In this document: positions 25,158 to 33,360 of the stretch, one piece after another
Layout of the letters: every line of letters starts with the position of its first letter
Numbering within the stretch: the first letter of the stretch is position 1
NCBI GenBank assembly: GCA_003696795.1
Contig: RFFT01000047.1
Location: 1-34,269, forward strand
Direction: 5' to 3'
Origin: Zetaproteobacteria bacterium
Lineage (GTDB): Bacteria > Pseudomonadota > Zetaproteobacteria > Mariprofundales > Mariprofundaceae
Length of the DNA: 34,269 bases
Translations under genes and position numbers: made by a program
Notes under the pieces: model-generated
Told to the model about the DNA's origin: nothing
Database searches by the model: none
The model's input: only the letters and a program-made list of their open reading frames with translations

Positions 25158-26092
25158 GCTTCTTCCTCCATCGCATGCGCACCGCACAGGGTGGTCAACA
25201 CCGCCATGCGCACGGCCACACCGTGCTCCACCTGGTCCAGAATGCGCGCCTGCACAGAATCCGCCACGTCCGTCGCGATCTCCACACCCCGATTCATTGG
25301 TCCCGGATGCATGACCAGGCAATCCTCGCCGGCAAGGCGCAGCCGTTGCCGGTTCAAACCATAGGCCTCGTGATACTCGCGAATCGAGGGAAAGCAGCAA
25401 CTGGAGGTCAACCGCTCGTTCTGCACGCGCAGCATGTACAGCACATCCGAACCGGGAATCGCCGCATCGAAATCGTGGAACACCTCGCAGCCATACCGCT
25501 CGACCTCGGCGGGCAGCAATGTCTTCGGCGCAACCAAGCGCACGGTGTAGCCCATCTTCCGCGCGGCCAGCAAATGCGAACGCGCAACGCGGGAATGGCT
25601 GATGTCTCCGACCATGGTGATGACCTTGCCCGCAAAGCCCCCATGAGCGCGCAAGGTAAGCAGGTCGGTAAGCACCTGGGTGGGATGCTCATGCGCACCA
25701 TCGCCGGCGTTGACGATCGCCGTTCCTTCCAGATAGGGGGCCAGGAACTCGCAACAACCGGCAATCGAATGGCGGATCACCAACACATGCGGTCGCATGG
25801 CGGCCAGCGTCTGAGCCGTATCGAGCAATGACTCCCCCTTCTTGGTTGCGCTGGTCGCGGCGGAGATATTGATCACATCGGCGGACAAGCGCTTGCCGGC
25901 GATCTCGAAACTGGTGCGTGTGCGCGTCGAATTCTCAAAAAACAGGTTGATGATCGTTTTCCCGCGTAGCGTGGGCGCCTTGCGCAAGGGTCGACGGGAC
26001 AAGTCGATGAACGAAGCGCCAAGGGTGAGCAGATATTCGATCTGTTCGGCCTCCAGCTGGGCAATGCCAAACAGATGCCGCACGGGTTTCAT
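25154..26092 (-). CDS. pyrB: Aspartate carbamoyltransferase catalytic subunit PyrB
   Basis: A 312-residue transferase that makes carbamoyl-aspartate, the first committed step of pyrimidine synthesis. The carbamoyl-phosphate loop is FFENSTRTRTSFE; HEHPTQVLTDLLT and the aspartate-side MLRVQNER and VMHPGPMNRG follow the family. The length is that of a catalytic chain alone, with no PyrI-like regulatory domain fused or encoded next to it. A strong AAGGAGG precedes ATG 26092. It overlaps pyrR upstream and pyrC downstream, each by four bases, so three successive proteins are translationally coupled. Confidence 0.96.
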   Translation of the reverse strand: MKPVRHLFGIAQLEAEQIEYLLTLGASFIDLSRRPLRKAPTLRGKTIINLFFENSTRTRTSFEIAGKRLSADVINISAATSATKKGESLLDTAQTLAAMRPHVLVIRHSIAGCCEFLAPYLEGTAIVNAGDGAHEHPTQVLTDLLTLRAHGGFAGKVITMVGDISHSRVARSHLLAARKMGYTVRLVAPKTLLPAEVERYGCEVFHDFDAAIPGSDVLYMLRVQNERLTSSCCFPSIREYHEAYGLNRQRLRLAGEDCLVMHPGPMNRGVEIATDVADSVQARILDQVEHGVAVRMAVLTTLCGAHAMEEEA

Positions 26093-26607
26093 GGACGCAC
26101 CCTCCTTTGCACGATTCGCCAGCCTTCCGGTCCGGACTGCAATTTGACCGAACAATCCATCGGCGCCTGATGCCGCAAACCCACGACATCCGGCGCAATC
26201 GGAAGTTGGCGCCCGCCGCGATCCACCAACACGGCCAGCCGAATGGCGGTCGGCCGACCATAATCGAACAATTCGCCGAGCGCGGCGCGAATCGTGCGCC
26301 CGGTATAGAGCACATCGTCCACCAGCCAGATCAGCCTCCCCGTGACATCAAACGGCAAACGGGTCGGGCGCACCTCGGGATTCGGACCAATCGTATCCAG
26401 ATCATCGCGATAAAAGCTGATATCCAGATTGCCTCGGTGCACGCGACATCCTTGGCGCACAAGGCGCTCTTGCAACGCATCGGCCACTTGCGCGCCACCG
26501 CGCTGAATGCCGACCAGGAAAAGCGGATCGGCGCGCATGGCGACAGCCATCGCATCCAGCGCCCGGTCAACCGCCGCCGCATCGAACAGCACCCGCGCCG
26601 AACTCAT
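26089..26607 (-). CDS. pyrR: PyrR: bifunctional pyr operon regulator/uracil phosphoribosyltransferase
   Basis: A 172-residue PRTase-fold protein. The PRPP-binding motif is LVDDVLYTGRTIRAAL (about residues 93-108), and LDISFYRDDL plus the N-terminal VGIQRGGAQVADAL are PyrR signatures. In Gram-positives PyrR binds pyr mRNA in response to UMP; in Gram-negatives the regulatory mode is less settled, and it also has uracil phosphoribosyltransferase activity. I see no convincing PyrR-type anti-antiterminator hairpin ahead of the gene, which overlaps ruvX by four bases. The order ruvX-pyrR-pyrB-pyrC is the same as in pseudomonads. Confidence 0.94.
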   Translation of the reverse strand: MSSARVLFDAAAVDRALDAMAVAMRADPLFLVGIQRGGAQVADALQERLVRQGCRVHRGNLDISFYRDDLDTIGPNPEVRPTRLPFDVTGRLIWLVDDVLYTGRTIRAALGELFDYGRPTAIRLAVLVDRGGRQLPIAPDVVGLRHQAPMDCSVKLQSGPEGWRIVQRRVRP

Positions 26608-27083
26608 GGTCGCAACTCCGGATGCGCATGCAAGAAATCCTCCAGAATGATCGCAGCCGCTGTTTGATCCAGTTTCTTGCGCACCCGCTTCTCCGAAAGC
26701 CCTTGCGCGAACAACCGTTCCTTCGCACTCCAGGTGCTCAGCCGCTCATCCTGAAAAACAATGGGCAACGAAATCACCCGCTGCAATTCCGCCACCGCTG
26801 CGCGCGCATCCTTCGCTTGTTCTCCCTCGCTGCCATCCATGTTGCGCGGCAAACCGGCCACGATGCCACGCACACCGTATTCGTCGATCACACGCTTAAG
26901 GCGCAACGGCCATTGCTTGTCCCGCCGCGCCAGACATGCAATGCCCCGCGCAACCAGACCGCGACGATCGGAAACCGCCACACCGATACGCCGCATCCCG
27001 ATATCCAGTGCCAACAAGGGAAGGGCGAGCCCATCGCCGCCTGCCGGCAGGTCCTCAGTAGTTGAGCAGGATGCGGCTGTCAT
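26604..27083 (-). CDS. ruvX: Holliday junction resolvase-like protein RuvX (YqgF)
   Basis: A protein of the RNase H-fold YqgF family, which matures the 5' end of pre-16S rRNA and was first proposed as a Holliday junction resolvase. The catalytic aspartates are in LALDIGMRRIGVAVSD and near the C-terminus in KLDQTAAAIILEDFL; VAGLPRNMDGSEG and FQDERLSTW are family blocks. The start is uncertain. ATG 27083 gives 159 residues and a 29-base overlap with the upstream reductase gene, while TTG 27017 would give 137, closer to the family norm. Its end overlaps pyrR as ATGA. yqgE, often just upstream, is replaced by the reductase. Confidence 0.92.
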   Translation of the reverse strand: MTAASCSTTEDLPAGGDGLALPLLALDIGMRRIGVAVSDRRGLVARGIACLARRDKQWPLRLKRVIDEYGVRGIVAGLPRNMDGSEGEQAKDARAAVAELQRVISLPIVFQDERLSTWSAKERLFAQGLSEKRVRKKLDQTAAAIILEDFLHAHPELRP

Positions 27084-27774
27084 CGAAACCCAAAGCCTGC
27101 AGCGTCTGCCGACAAGCGTCCACCATCGCACTCATCCCGGCCAGGCAGGCGACCGCGTGGCTGCCGTCCGGCCGGTCCGCCGCCAACGCGTGCTGCACAT
27201 AGCCGATCGGCCCATCCCAGGCATCCTGTCCGATTTCCACCGTGACATGGACATCGATCTGGTGTTCGGCCATCGTCGCCAACTCATCGGTCAGCAAGCG
27301 GTGCAGCGGGGTGAGAAAGCCCGCATAGATGGCGACCTTGCCGAACTCGGTCCGATGTCGAATCAGATAATGCCATACACTGCGCAGCGGCGCGATGCCG
27401 GTACCCACCCCGATCAGGTAAACATCGTGACCGCGAAAGCGGCTCAAATCAAATCCCTTGCCCATTGGGCCATCAACATCCAGCGGACTACCGGGCTTCA
27501 AGGTGCACAGATAGCGCGACAGCGGCCCGGACTGCTTGATGAAGAATTCATACTTGGACCGCTCATGCGGCTCGCTCGCGATCGCGAAATAACCGGGCGC
27601 CGGCTGATCGACATCGGGAATACCCAGCCGGACGTACTGCCCGGCCACAAACGGAGGCACGGGTTGGCCCTCAACGGGCTCCAGCACCAGGCGCACCACC
27701 ACATCACCGCATGCGGGATCGGTCATGCGAACATTTTCCTTTACGCGCATGCGATATGTCGAAGACTTTGCCAC
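27055..27774 (-). CDS. Ferredoxin--NAD(P)H reductase-like FAD oxidoreductase
   Basis: A 239-residue FAD/NAD(P)H oxidoreductase of the ferredoxin-NADP reductase fold, without an iron-sulfur domain. FAD-side segments are FVAGQYVRLGIP and GYFAIASEPHE; a glycine-rich nucleotide loop follows as LIGVGTGIAPLRSVWHYL; YAGFLTPLHRLLTDEL and a C-terminal CLAGMSAMVDAC complete it. The last resembles the NAD(P)-specific end of hydrogenase/sulfur reductase gamma subunits and FNRs. The GTG at 27774 is chosen because GGGAGG lies five bases ahead; longer starts run into the divergent prmA. The electron partner is unknown. It leads the ruvX-pyr operon and shares a 47-base divergent promoter region with prmA. 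Confidence 0.85.
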   Translation of the reverse strand: MAKSSTYRMRVKENVRMTDPACGDVVVRLVLEPVEGQPVPPFVAGQYVRLGIPDVDQPAPGYFAIASEPHERSKYEFFIKQSGPLSRYLCTLKPGSPLDVDGPMGKGFDLSRFRGHDVYLIGVGTGIAPLRSVWHYLIRHRTEFGKVAIYAGFLTPLHRLLTDELATMAEHQIDVHVTVEIGQDAWDGPIGYVQHALAADRPDGSHAVACLAGMSAMVDACRQTLQALGFDDSRILLNY

Positions 27775-27821
27775 CGGCACCTCCCGCGGGGGGCGGTTAT
27801 TGCAGCGAACGGAGCGACAAG

Positions 27822-28661
27822 ATGCAAGCACCAAAACACCTGGAATTACGCTTGTCCGCCACAGCGATGGACGAGGACGCATTCGAGCAATGGTGCGCAT
27901 CCATGCACGCCATCGCCACCGCGGAAGAGATCGACGCGGACAGCGGGCAGGCGCAACGCTTGGCCTGGTTCGATGCCACCGAACACACCGCCGCAAGCCT
28001 CGCGCGTTCGCTCAAGACGCGGGGAATTGCGTCCGATGCGATCGAGTTGCGCATGCTTGCCGAACAAGACTGGGCTACCGCCTGGCAGCGCGACTGGCAG
28101 GGGATGCCGATCGGCGAGCGGCTGTGGGTGCGTCCCTCGTTTCGCGAACCCGCGCCGGCGGACAAGATCGACATCGTGCTCGATCCTGGCATGGCCTTTG
28201 GCACGGGAACCCATCCAACCACCCGCCTTTGCCTGCGCGCGATCGAGCAATGTTGCACCCAAGGCAAGGTAGACACACTGCTCGACATGGGAGCGGGCTC
28301 CGGTATTCTGGCCATTGCAGCGTGCAAGCTTGGCGTGCGGCGAGCAACCGCCGTCGATCTCGCCGAAGAGGCCGTTCTCGCTTGCCGGGAAAATGCGCGC
28401 ATCAATGGCGTCGAGTTGGAAGCGTTGTTGACGGATCATCCGCCAAAGGCGCGCTTCGATTTGGTGGTGGCCAATATCCTCGCCCAACCGCTGATCGAGA
28501 TGGCCGCTTCGCTTGCCGCCTGCGCGCAGGAAACATTGATCCTGTCCGGCCTGCTGGTCGAGCAGTGCGAGGGGGTGCGCCAAGCCTATGCCCGACAAGG
28601 GCTTACCCTGGTTCGGCAGGAAGCGGAGGGACAGTGGGGCATGCTCGTCATGCGTCGCTGA
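27822..28661 (+). CDS. prmA: Ribosomal protein L11 methyltransferase PrmA
   Basis: A 279-residue SAM-dependent methyltransferase that trimethylates ribosomal protein L11. The N-terminal substrate-recognition domain runs to about residue 95. The catalytic part has DPGMAFGTGTHPTTRLCL, SAM motif I LLDMGAGSGILAIAA, the acidic VDLAEEAV strand and the catalytic-type NPPY variant VVANILAQPLIEMA, which is the usual PrmA form. A GGAG site lies seven bases before ATG 27822. Its stop is nine bases from the convergent ycgN stop. No neighbours in its operon. Confidence 0.95.
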   Translation: MQAPKHLELRLSATAMDEDAFEQWCASMHAIATAEEIDADSGQAQRLAWFDATEHTAASLARSLKTRGIASDAIELRMLAEQDWATAWQRDWQGMPIGERLWVRPSFREPAPADKIDIVLDPGMAFGTGTHPTTRLCLRAIEQCCTQGKVDTLLDMGAGSGILAIAACKLGVRRATAVDLAEEAVLACRENARINGVELEALLTDHPPKARFDLVVANILAQPLIEMAASLAACAQETLILSGLLVEQCEGVRQAYARQGLTLVRQEAEGQWGMLVMRR

Positions 28662-28670
28662 TGCGCAATC

Positions 28671-29066
28671 TCAATCCCGCCACTCATCCTCGCTGACACA
28701 TGCCTCGCGCATGGAAATGCCGATGCGATGCACTTCCTCGGCATCGCCGCACACCAGCGGATGCCACGCGGGCAGCGGCTTGCCTTCATGGCGCAAACGA
28801 TAGGCGCAATGCTCGGGCAGCCACGCATACTGCGCCGCGCTCAACCGATCAATCGCCAGACACTCGGGCACACGCTGAAAGCGGTGCGCATAGTCGCCGC
28901 AGCGGCAGGATGTCGCATCGAACAGGCGACATGCGATGTTGCTGTAAAACACCTCGCCGCTGTCTTCATCCTCGAATTTGTGCATACAGCACACACCGCA
29001 CCCATCGCACAATTGCTCCCATTGCTCCGCGTTCAACGCCGCCAACGGCAGGGTGGTGATGTCCAT
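28671..29066 (-). CDS. ycgN: YcgN/UPF0260 family cysteine-cluster protein
   Basis: A 131-residue protein of the UPF0260 (YcgN) group within the YkgJ-type cysteine-cluster superfamily. The cysteines are arranged as CDGCGVCC near residue 21-28, then NIACRLFD and SCRCGDYAHRF, with DRLSAAQYAWLPEHCAYR and LPAWHPLVCGD downstream; these are all YcgN hallmarks. It probably binds iron or zinc; the function is not established. ATG 29066 (MDITTLPLAALN) is the conserved start. It is convergent with prmA and divergent from the glycosyltransferase gene (80 bases between starts). Confidence 0.93.
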   Translation of the reverse strand: MDITTLPLAALNAEQWEQLCDGCGVCCMHKFEDEDSGEVFYSNIACRLFDATSCRCGDYAHRFQRVPECLAIDRLSAAQYAWLPEHCAYRLRHEGKPLPAWHPLVCGDAEEVHRIGISMREACVSEDEWRD

Positions 29067-29146
29067 GCGCCAACCCTGCACCAAACGCAGCCTCTGTAAA
29101 ACCCGGCTACCCTTGCGTGGTCGCGCCCCCCATCTATGATGCCGCA

Positions 29147-30796
29147 ATGAATCGCTGGGCGCTGTTCACCACACTGCTTCTTGCGGGGCTGGCATTGCTC
29201 CTGCTGCTGGCCATCGCCTGCGGCGGCCTGGTCTGGCGCCCAGGCAACTGGCTTTTGCTCGCCGGCGCGTCGCTGATCGGCCTGTTGCTACGCGCAGCCC
29301 GGCGCAAATGGTTTTTCCATCCGCATATTTCGCTGCATGACGCGTTCGGCTATGAGGTCATCGTGCAGTGCGTGGACCTGATGAATCCACTGATGCCGAA
29401 GCGAGCGTTTGAATCTATCTTCCTGGAACGTGAAACGCGGGTCGACCCGGCGCGCATCCGGGCCTGGATACAGGCGCGCACATCCGCCGTACCCTCGATC
29501 GTAGCCTTCATGCTTGCCACTTCACTTGCGTTGACCGGACTTGCACTTCCCGCCGCCGCGTTGTTGCTTCTGGCGCTGCTCCTGCTGGCACTCAACGCGC
29601 ACGCCTGGCGGCGGCAGCATCGCGTTCCCACATCGATCTACGTGCGCACTTGGTTGACGGGCATCCTGGTGTGGCTTGCCGAATGCGCGTTGCTCATCGC
29701 CATCGCGGCGCAATCGTTGAGCCCGGATCGGACGTCGCTTGCCTACCTGCTGTTCACCGGCCTATACGAAAGCATCGTCACCCCGTTTGCCATCGGCATG
29801 GCCGAACTTCCAGCCCTGCTTGGGCTCTGGTGGGGCAAGGCGCCGGATCTGCTCGGCCTGTTGTTGGCCTGGCATATCTGCCGCTCCGGCATCGTATTGC
29901 TGCTGGCAGCGCCTTATGCCCCGCGATTCAAGATGCGCAAGCGTGAATTGCTGCAACCCGATTTGGTACGTTGCATGCGGGAACTGCAACGGAGGCGGGA
30001 ACACATCGCTGCCCCGGATGCACACGGACAGCTGAACACCCACTTGAGTATCGTCATCCCAGCCTACAATGAGGAACAGCGCCTGCCTGCCTATCTGCGC
30101 GAGGTCTGCGCCTATACCGCCAGACTCGGCAAGCCTTGCGAAATCATCGTCGTGGATGATGGTTCGCGCGATCAAACGACTGAGCGCGTGCGCGAGATTC
30201 AGGGCAACTGCCCAGCGCTTCGCTTGCTGCGTCAACCCCAAAACACGGGCAAGGGGCGTGCCATCCAGCGCGGCGTATTGGCCGCGAAGGGGCGCTACAT
30301 CCTCTTCGCCGACGCCGACGGCGCCACCCCTATTCGCGAAGCCAACCGGTTGTTGCGGAGCATGGAAAGCGAGCGCGCGGATCTGGCGATCGGCTCACGG
30401 CGGGTGGTGGCGCCAAGTGGGGTGCAACGCCAACGCCGCGGCAATCGCGCGTTCATGAGTCGCCTTTTTTTCGCCCTGGTCAATGTGCTTGCGGTGCCCG
30501 GCATCCAGGATACGCAATGCGGATTCAAACTCTTTCGCCGCAGCGCCGCGCATCACCTGTTCGCGCAATTACATGAATCCGGCTGGGCCTTCGATGTGGA
30601 AATCCTGTACAAAGCCCAATTTGCCGGCTTCCGCATCGTAGAGGTTCCGGTCAGCTGGTCGGAAGTCGCCGGGTCGAAAGTCGCGCCCATCAGAGACGCA
30701 TGGCGCATGCTTAAGGCGATCTTTCGCATTCGGCGCCAGTTCGCCGGCTATATGACTTCCACGCATGGACGGCAGCGGCATGTCGACCCAAGTTAG
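29147..30796 (+). CDS. Membrane flippase-like domain fused to GT2 polyprenyl-phosphate glycosyltransferase
   Basis: A 549-residue fusion. Residues 1 to about 265 are membrane-embedded with six or so helices, and the segment around 203-232 (TGLYESIVTPFAIGMAELPAL) recalls the P-G-G-E region of LPG-synthase/flippase-like domains. Residues 300-535 form a GT-A family 2 transferase of the dolichol-phosphate glucose/mannose synthase type: SIVIPAYNEEQRLP, IIVVDDGSRDQT, the nucleotide-metal DADG motif at D389 and D391, and IQDTQCGFKLFRR. It would load a sugar onto a polyprenyl phosphate. The next gene, GtrA-like, overlaps its end, fitting a lipid-linked sugar pathway for envelope glycosylation. Confidence 0.85.
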   Translation: MNRWALFTTLLLAGLALLLLLAIACGGLVWRPGNWLLLAGASLIGLLLRAARRKWFFHPHISLHDAFGYEVIVQCVDLMNPLMPKRAFESIFLERETRVDPARIRAWIQARTSAVPSIVAFMLATSLALTGLALPAAALLLLALLLLALNAHAWRRQHRVPTSIYVRTWLTGILVWLAECALLIAIAAQSLSPDRTSLAYLLFTGLYESIVTPFAIGMAELPALLGLWWGKAPDLLGLLLAWHICRSGIVLLLAAPYAPRFKMRKRELLQPDLVRCMRELQRRREHIAAPDAHGQLNTHLSIVIPAYNEEQRLPAYLREVCAYTARLGKPCEIIVVDDGSRDQTTERVREIQGNCPALRLLRQPQNTGKGRAIQRGVLAAKGRYILFADADGATPIREANRLLRSMESERADLAIGSRRVVAPSGVQRQRRGNRAFMSRLFFALVNVLAVPGIQDTQCGFKLFRRSAAHHLFAQLHESGWAFDVEILYKAQFAGFRIVEVPVSWSEVAGSKVAPIRDAWRMLKAIFRIRRQFAGYMTSTHGRQRHVDPS

Positions 30797-32123
30797 CCTA
30801 CTGCAGCGCCTGGTGCTGCAATTCGCCCGCTTCGGCACCGTGGGCGTGCTCAACACCCTGGTGGATTTTGCCACCACCAATGCGCTGATGTTCTTATTGG
30901 CGCCGAGCAGCCGATTAGGCCTGTTCGCCGTCTCCGCCGCCGCCTGCGCCGTGGCGGCCTGCAATTCGTATTACCTCAACTCCCGCTGGACCTTCCGCGC
31001 CCGCAACGAAACGCGCATGCTCATTCCGCGCTTCATGGCCGTTTCATCGCTTGGCCTGATGATCAATTCCGCCACCTTCGCAAGCGCGACCGCTTTCCTG
31101 CAACAGGCGTTTCCTTCCGCGCCGACGATATTGCTGGTCAATGCCGGCAAGCTTGCCGGGGTATGCATGGCGCTGTCGGTCACCTTCCTGGGCTACCGTT
31201 TCGCGGTGTTCGCCAGCGACCGGATGACACGCCTGCGCCGACGCAACCTGGTACAAGGCGCCATCCAACCCACCACCCCCCAGGAGCGGCGTCACCTGCT
31301 GTTGTTGCTCGTGATCGCCATACTTGTCCGTCTGCTCTTCGCCTGGGCGACACAGGTCCACGCAAGCCCCGCCGGCGGCATGCTGTTCCACGGTTGGCTG
31401 GCCATGCTGCAGGCAACCGGCATCCATCCATCCCGTACCCCGCTTGCCGCCAGCCTGATTCCCGGTGTGCTCGTGCTGGTGCCACTGTTCTTTCTCACCC
31501 GCCAGCTCTACGGCAGCCATGCCGCCTTTCTCGCCAGTTGGTTTTGTGCGCTCCACCCCCGGCTACTGGAATATTCGGTCAATGGCAATGCGGGAATACT
31601 CGCGCTGTTCTGCCTTGTGTGCGCGGCCTGGGCGGGCGCGGAGACCATGCGCAAGGCCAACGTGCGCGGGTTTGCGCTTTCGTTCGCCTTGCTCATCGTG
31701 ACATTCCTGACGCTGCCCGCGCACGGCACCAGCATGGAACCCTGGGGCTTGCGCGTGCGAAGCCTTGGCGAATCGCTGCCGTTGATGTTGCTGTCGCCGA
31801 TCTTTGTTTTCGCCATGCTGCTGCCGCTGCTGGGCAGAAGGAAGCGACGCCACCGCCACCACGGTTGGCCGATCGGGATGCTGGCTGGCTCTCCATTGAT
31901 CCTGGCGCTGCAGGATGACGGCACGGCGCTACTGCCGTTCGTGGTCGCAACCCACATCCTCGCCGCGGCCGGCATCGTCGCCATGCGCCGCACGATCGTA
32001 CTGGCGACCGGACAACACATTCGGCTGCTCGATATGAACATCGTCCATTGGTTGAGCAGCGGGCTCATGTTGCTGCTCGTGCTCGCCGACGGACTGGTCG
32101 CCTGGAGCCTGGCCAGTCCCTGA
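30780..32123 (+). CDS. GtrA-like domain fused to a multi-span GT-C-like domain
   Basis: A 447-residue integral membrane protein. Residues 8 to about 150 are a GtrA-type four-helix domain (FARFGTVGVLNTLVDFATTN, NSYYLNSRWTF and LAGVCMALSVTFLGYRFAVF), proposed to flip polyprenyl-phosphate sugars. From about 165 to the end are six or more TM helices (LLLVIAILVRLLFAW, PLFFLTRQLYGSHAAFLASW and others) like a shortened GT-C/PMT glycosyltransferase. I do not see the usual Asp-Glu catalytic pair in the first loop, so catalytic activity is doubtful. The start overlaps the GT2 gene by 17 bases; ATG 30765 is an alternative. The pair probably moves and transfers one sugar. Confidence 0.8.
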   Translation: MSTQVSLLQRLVLQFARFGTVGVLNTLVDFATTNALMFLLAPSSRLGLFAVSAAACAVAACNSYYLNSRWTFRARNETRMLIPRFMAVSSLGLMINSATFASATAFLQQAFPSAPTILLVNAGKLAGVCMALSVTFLGYRFAVFASDRMTRLRRRNLVQGAIQPTTPQERRHLLLLLVIAILVRLLFAWATQVHASPAGGMLFHGWLAMLQATGIHPSRTPLAASLIPGVLVLVPLFFLTRQLYGSHAAFLASWFCALHPRLLEYSVNGNAGILALFCLVCAAWAGAETMRKANVRGFALSFALLIVTFLTLPAHGTSMEPWGLRVRSLGESLPLMLLSPIFVFAMLLPLLGRRKRRHRHHGWPIGMLAGSPLILALQDDGTALLPFVVATHILAAAGIVAMRRTIVLATGQHIRLLDMNIVHWLSSGLMLLLVLADGLVAWSLASP

Positions 32124-32187
32124 TCGGACCGCGCGCCCCCGGCCGGAAACACGTGCGAATTTCAAGTGGCGACGTACAATGCGCCGG

Positions 32188-33360
32188 ATGAACGCATTGA
32201 TGTCCAATTATGCCCGTTATCCGCTGGCCCTGGTGCGCGGCCGGGGCAGCCGCGTATGGGATGCGAAGGACAGGGAATACATCGACTTTGTCGCCGGCAT
32301 TGCGGTCAACACGCTGGGCCATGCGCATCCTGCCATGGTTCAAGCCATCGCCGAGCAAGCGGCAACGATGATCCATTGCTCCAACCTCTACCATATACCA
32401 TTGCAAACGCGATTGGCCGAGAGATTGTGCGCACTTGCCGGCCTGGACGAGGCATTCTTCTGCAATTCGGGTGCCGAGGCAAACGAGGCGGCCATCAAAC
32501 TGGCGCGCAAATATTTTCATGACCGAGGCATGCCCCGACACACGATCATCACCGCCAACGCGTCCTTCCATGGCCGCACCTTGGCCACGCTCACTGCCAC
32601 CGGCCAGGACAAGGTCAAGCAGGGCTTCACGCCCCTGCCCGCTGGCTTCAAGCATGTTCCGCTGAACGACCTTGCCGCCCTGGAACAGGCGATCGACGAG
32701 CAAACGGCGGCGGTCATGCTCGAACCCATCCAGGGGGAAGGTGGCGTGCACATTGCCGAGGATGCGTATCTGCGCGCGGTGCGCGCGCTATGCGACAAAC
32801 AGGGCCTTTTGCTGATTTTCGACGAGGTGCAAACAGGCATCGGGCGCACCGGCCACATGTTCGCATTCGAGCATGCCGGCGTACGGCCGGACATCTTGAC
32901 TCTGGCCAAAGGGTTGGGCGGCGGGGTGCCCATCGGCGCCACGCTTGCTCGCCGCGAGGTGAGCGCGAGCTTCGGACCGGGCAGCCACGGTTCAACCTTC
33001 GGTGGCAATCCGTTGTCCTGTCGCGCCGCACTAACCGTACTGGATGTCATCGAACGGGAACGCATTATCGAGCATGTGCGCGATGCCGGCGCGATGTTGC
33101 GAAGCGGGCTGGAATCGCTGTGCGCGCAATTTGCATGCCTTGCGGGCGCGCGCGGGCGCGGACTGCTCTTGGGGTTGGCGTTGAAAGAAAACCTTGCGAG
33201 CGACATCATCGAGCGCGCGCGGGAAGAAGGTTTGCTGCTGCTGCCGGCAGGCAACAACGTGGTGCGCTGCACACCAGCGCTGAACATCCCACGGGACGAC
33301 ATTCGACAAGGCCTGGATCGCCTCACCCTCGCGCTGACACGATTGGGAGGACATCGATGA
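32188..33360 (+). CDS. argD: Acetylornithine aminotransferase ArgD
   Basis: A 390-residue class III PLP aminotransferase of arginine synthesis, converting N-acetylglutamate semialdehyde to acetylornithine; such enzymes often also serve lysine synthesis. Family blocks are DFVAGIAVNTLGHAHPA, FCNSGAEANEAAIKLARKY, ASFHGRTLATL, EPIQGEGGVH, LIFDEVQTGIGRTG, and the PLP lysine in TLAKGLGGGVPIGA; STFGGNPLSC follows. I start at ATG 32188 (MNALMSNYARYPLAL) by family resemblance; ATG 32179 and 32200 are alternatives. Its stop overlaps argF as ATGA. Confidence 0.94.
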   Translation: MNALMSNYARYPLALVRGRGSRVWDAKDREYIDFVAGIAVNTLGHAHPAMVQAIAEQAATMIHCSNLYHIPLQTRLAERLCALAGLDEAFFCNSGAEANEAAIKLARKYFHDRGMPRHTIITANASFHGRTLATLTATGQDKVKQGFTPLPAGFKHVPLNDLAALEQAIDEQTAAVMLEPIQGEGGVHIAEDAYLRAVRALCDKQGLLLIFDEVQTGIGRTGHMFAFEHAGVRPDILTLAKGLGGGVPIGATLARREVSASFGPGSHGSTFGGNPLSCRAALTVLDVIERERIIEHVRDAGAMLRSGLESLCAQFACLAGARGRGLLLGLALKENLASDIIERAREEGLLLLPAGNNVVRCTPALNIPRDDIRQGLDRLTLALTRLGGHR

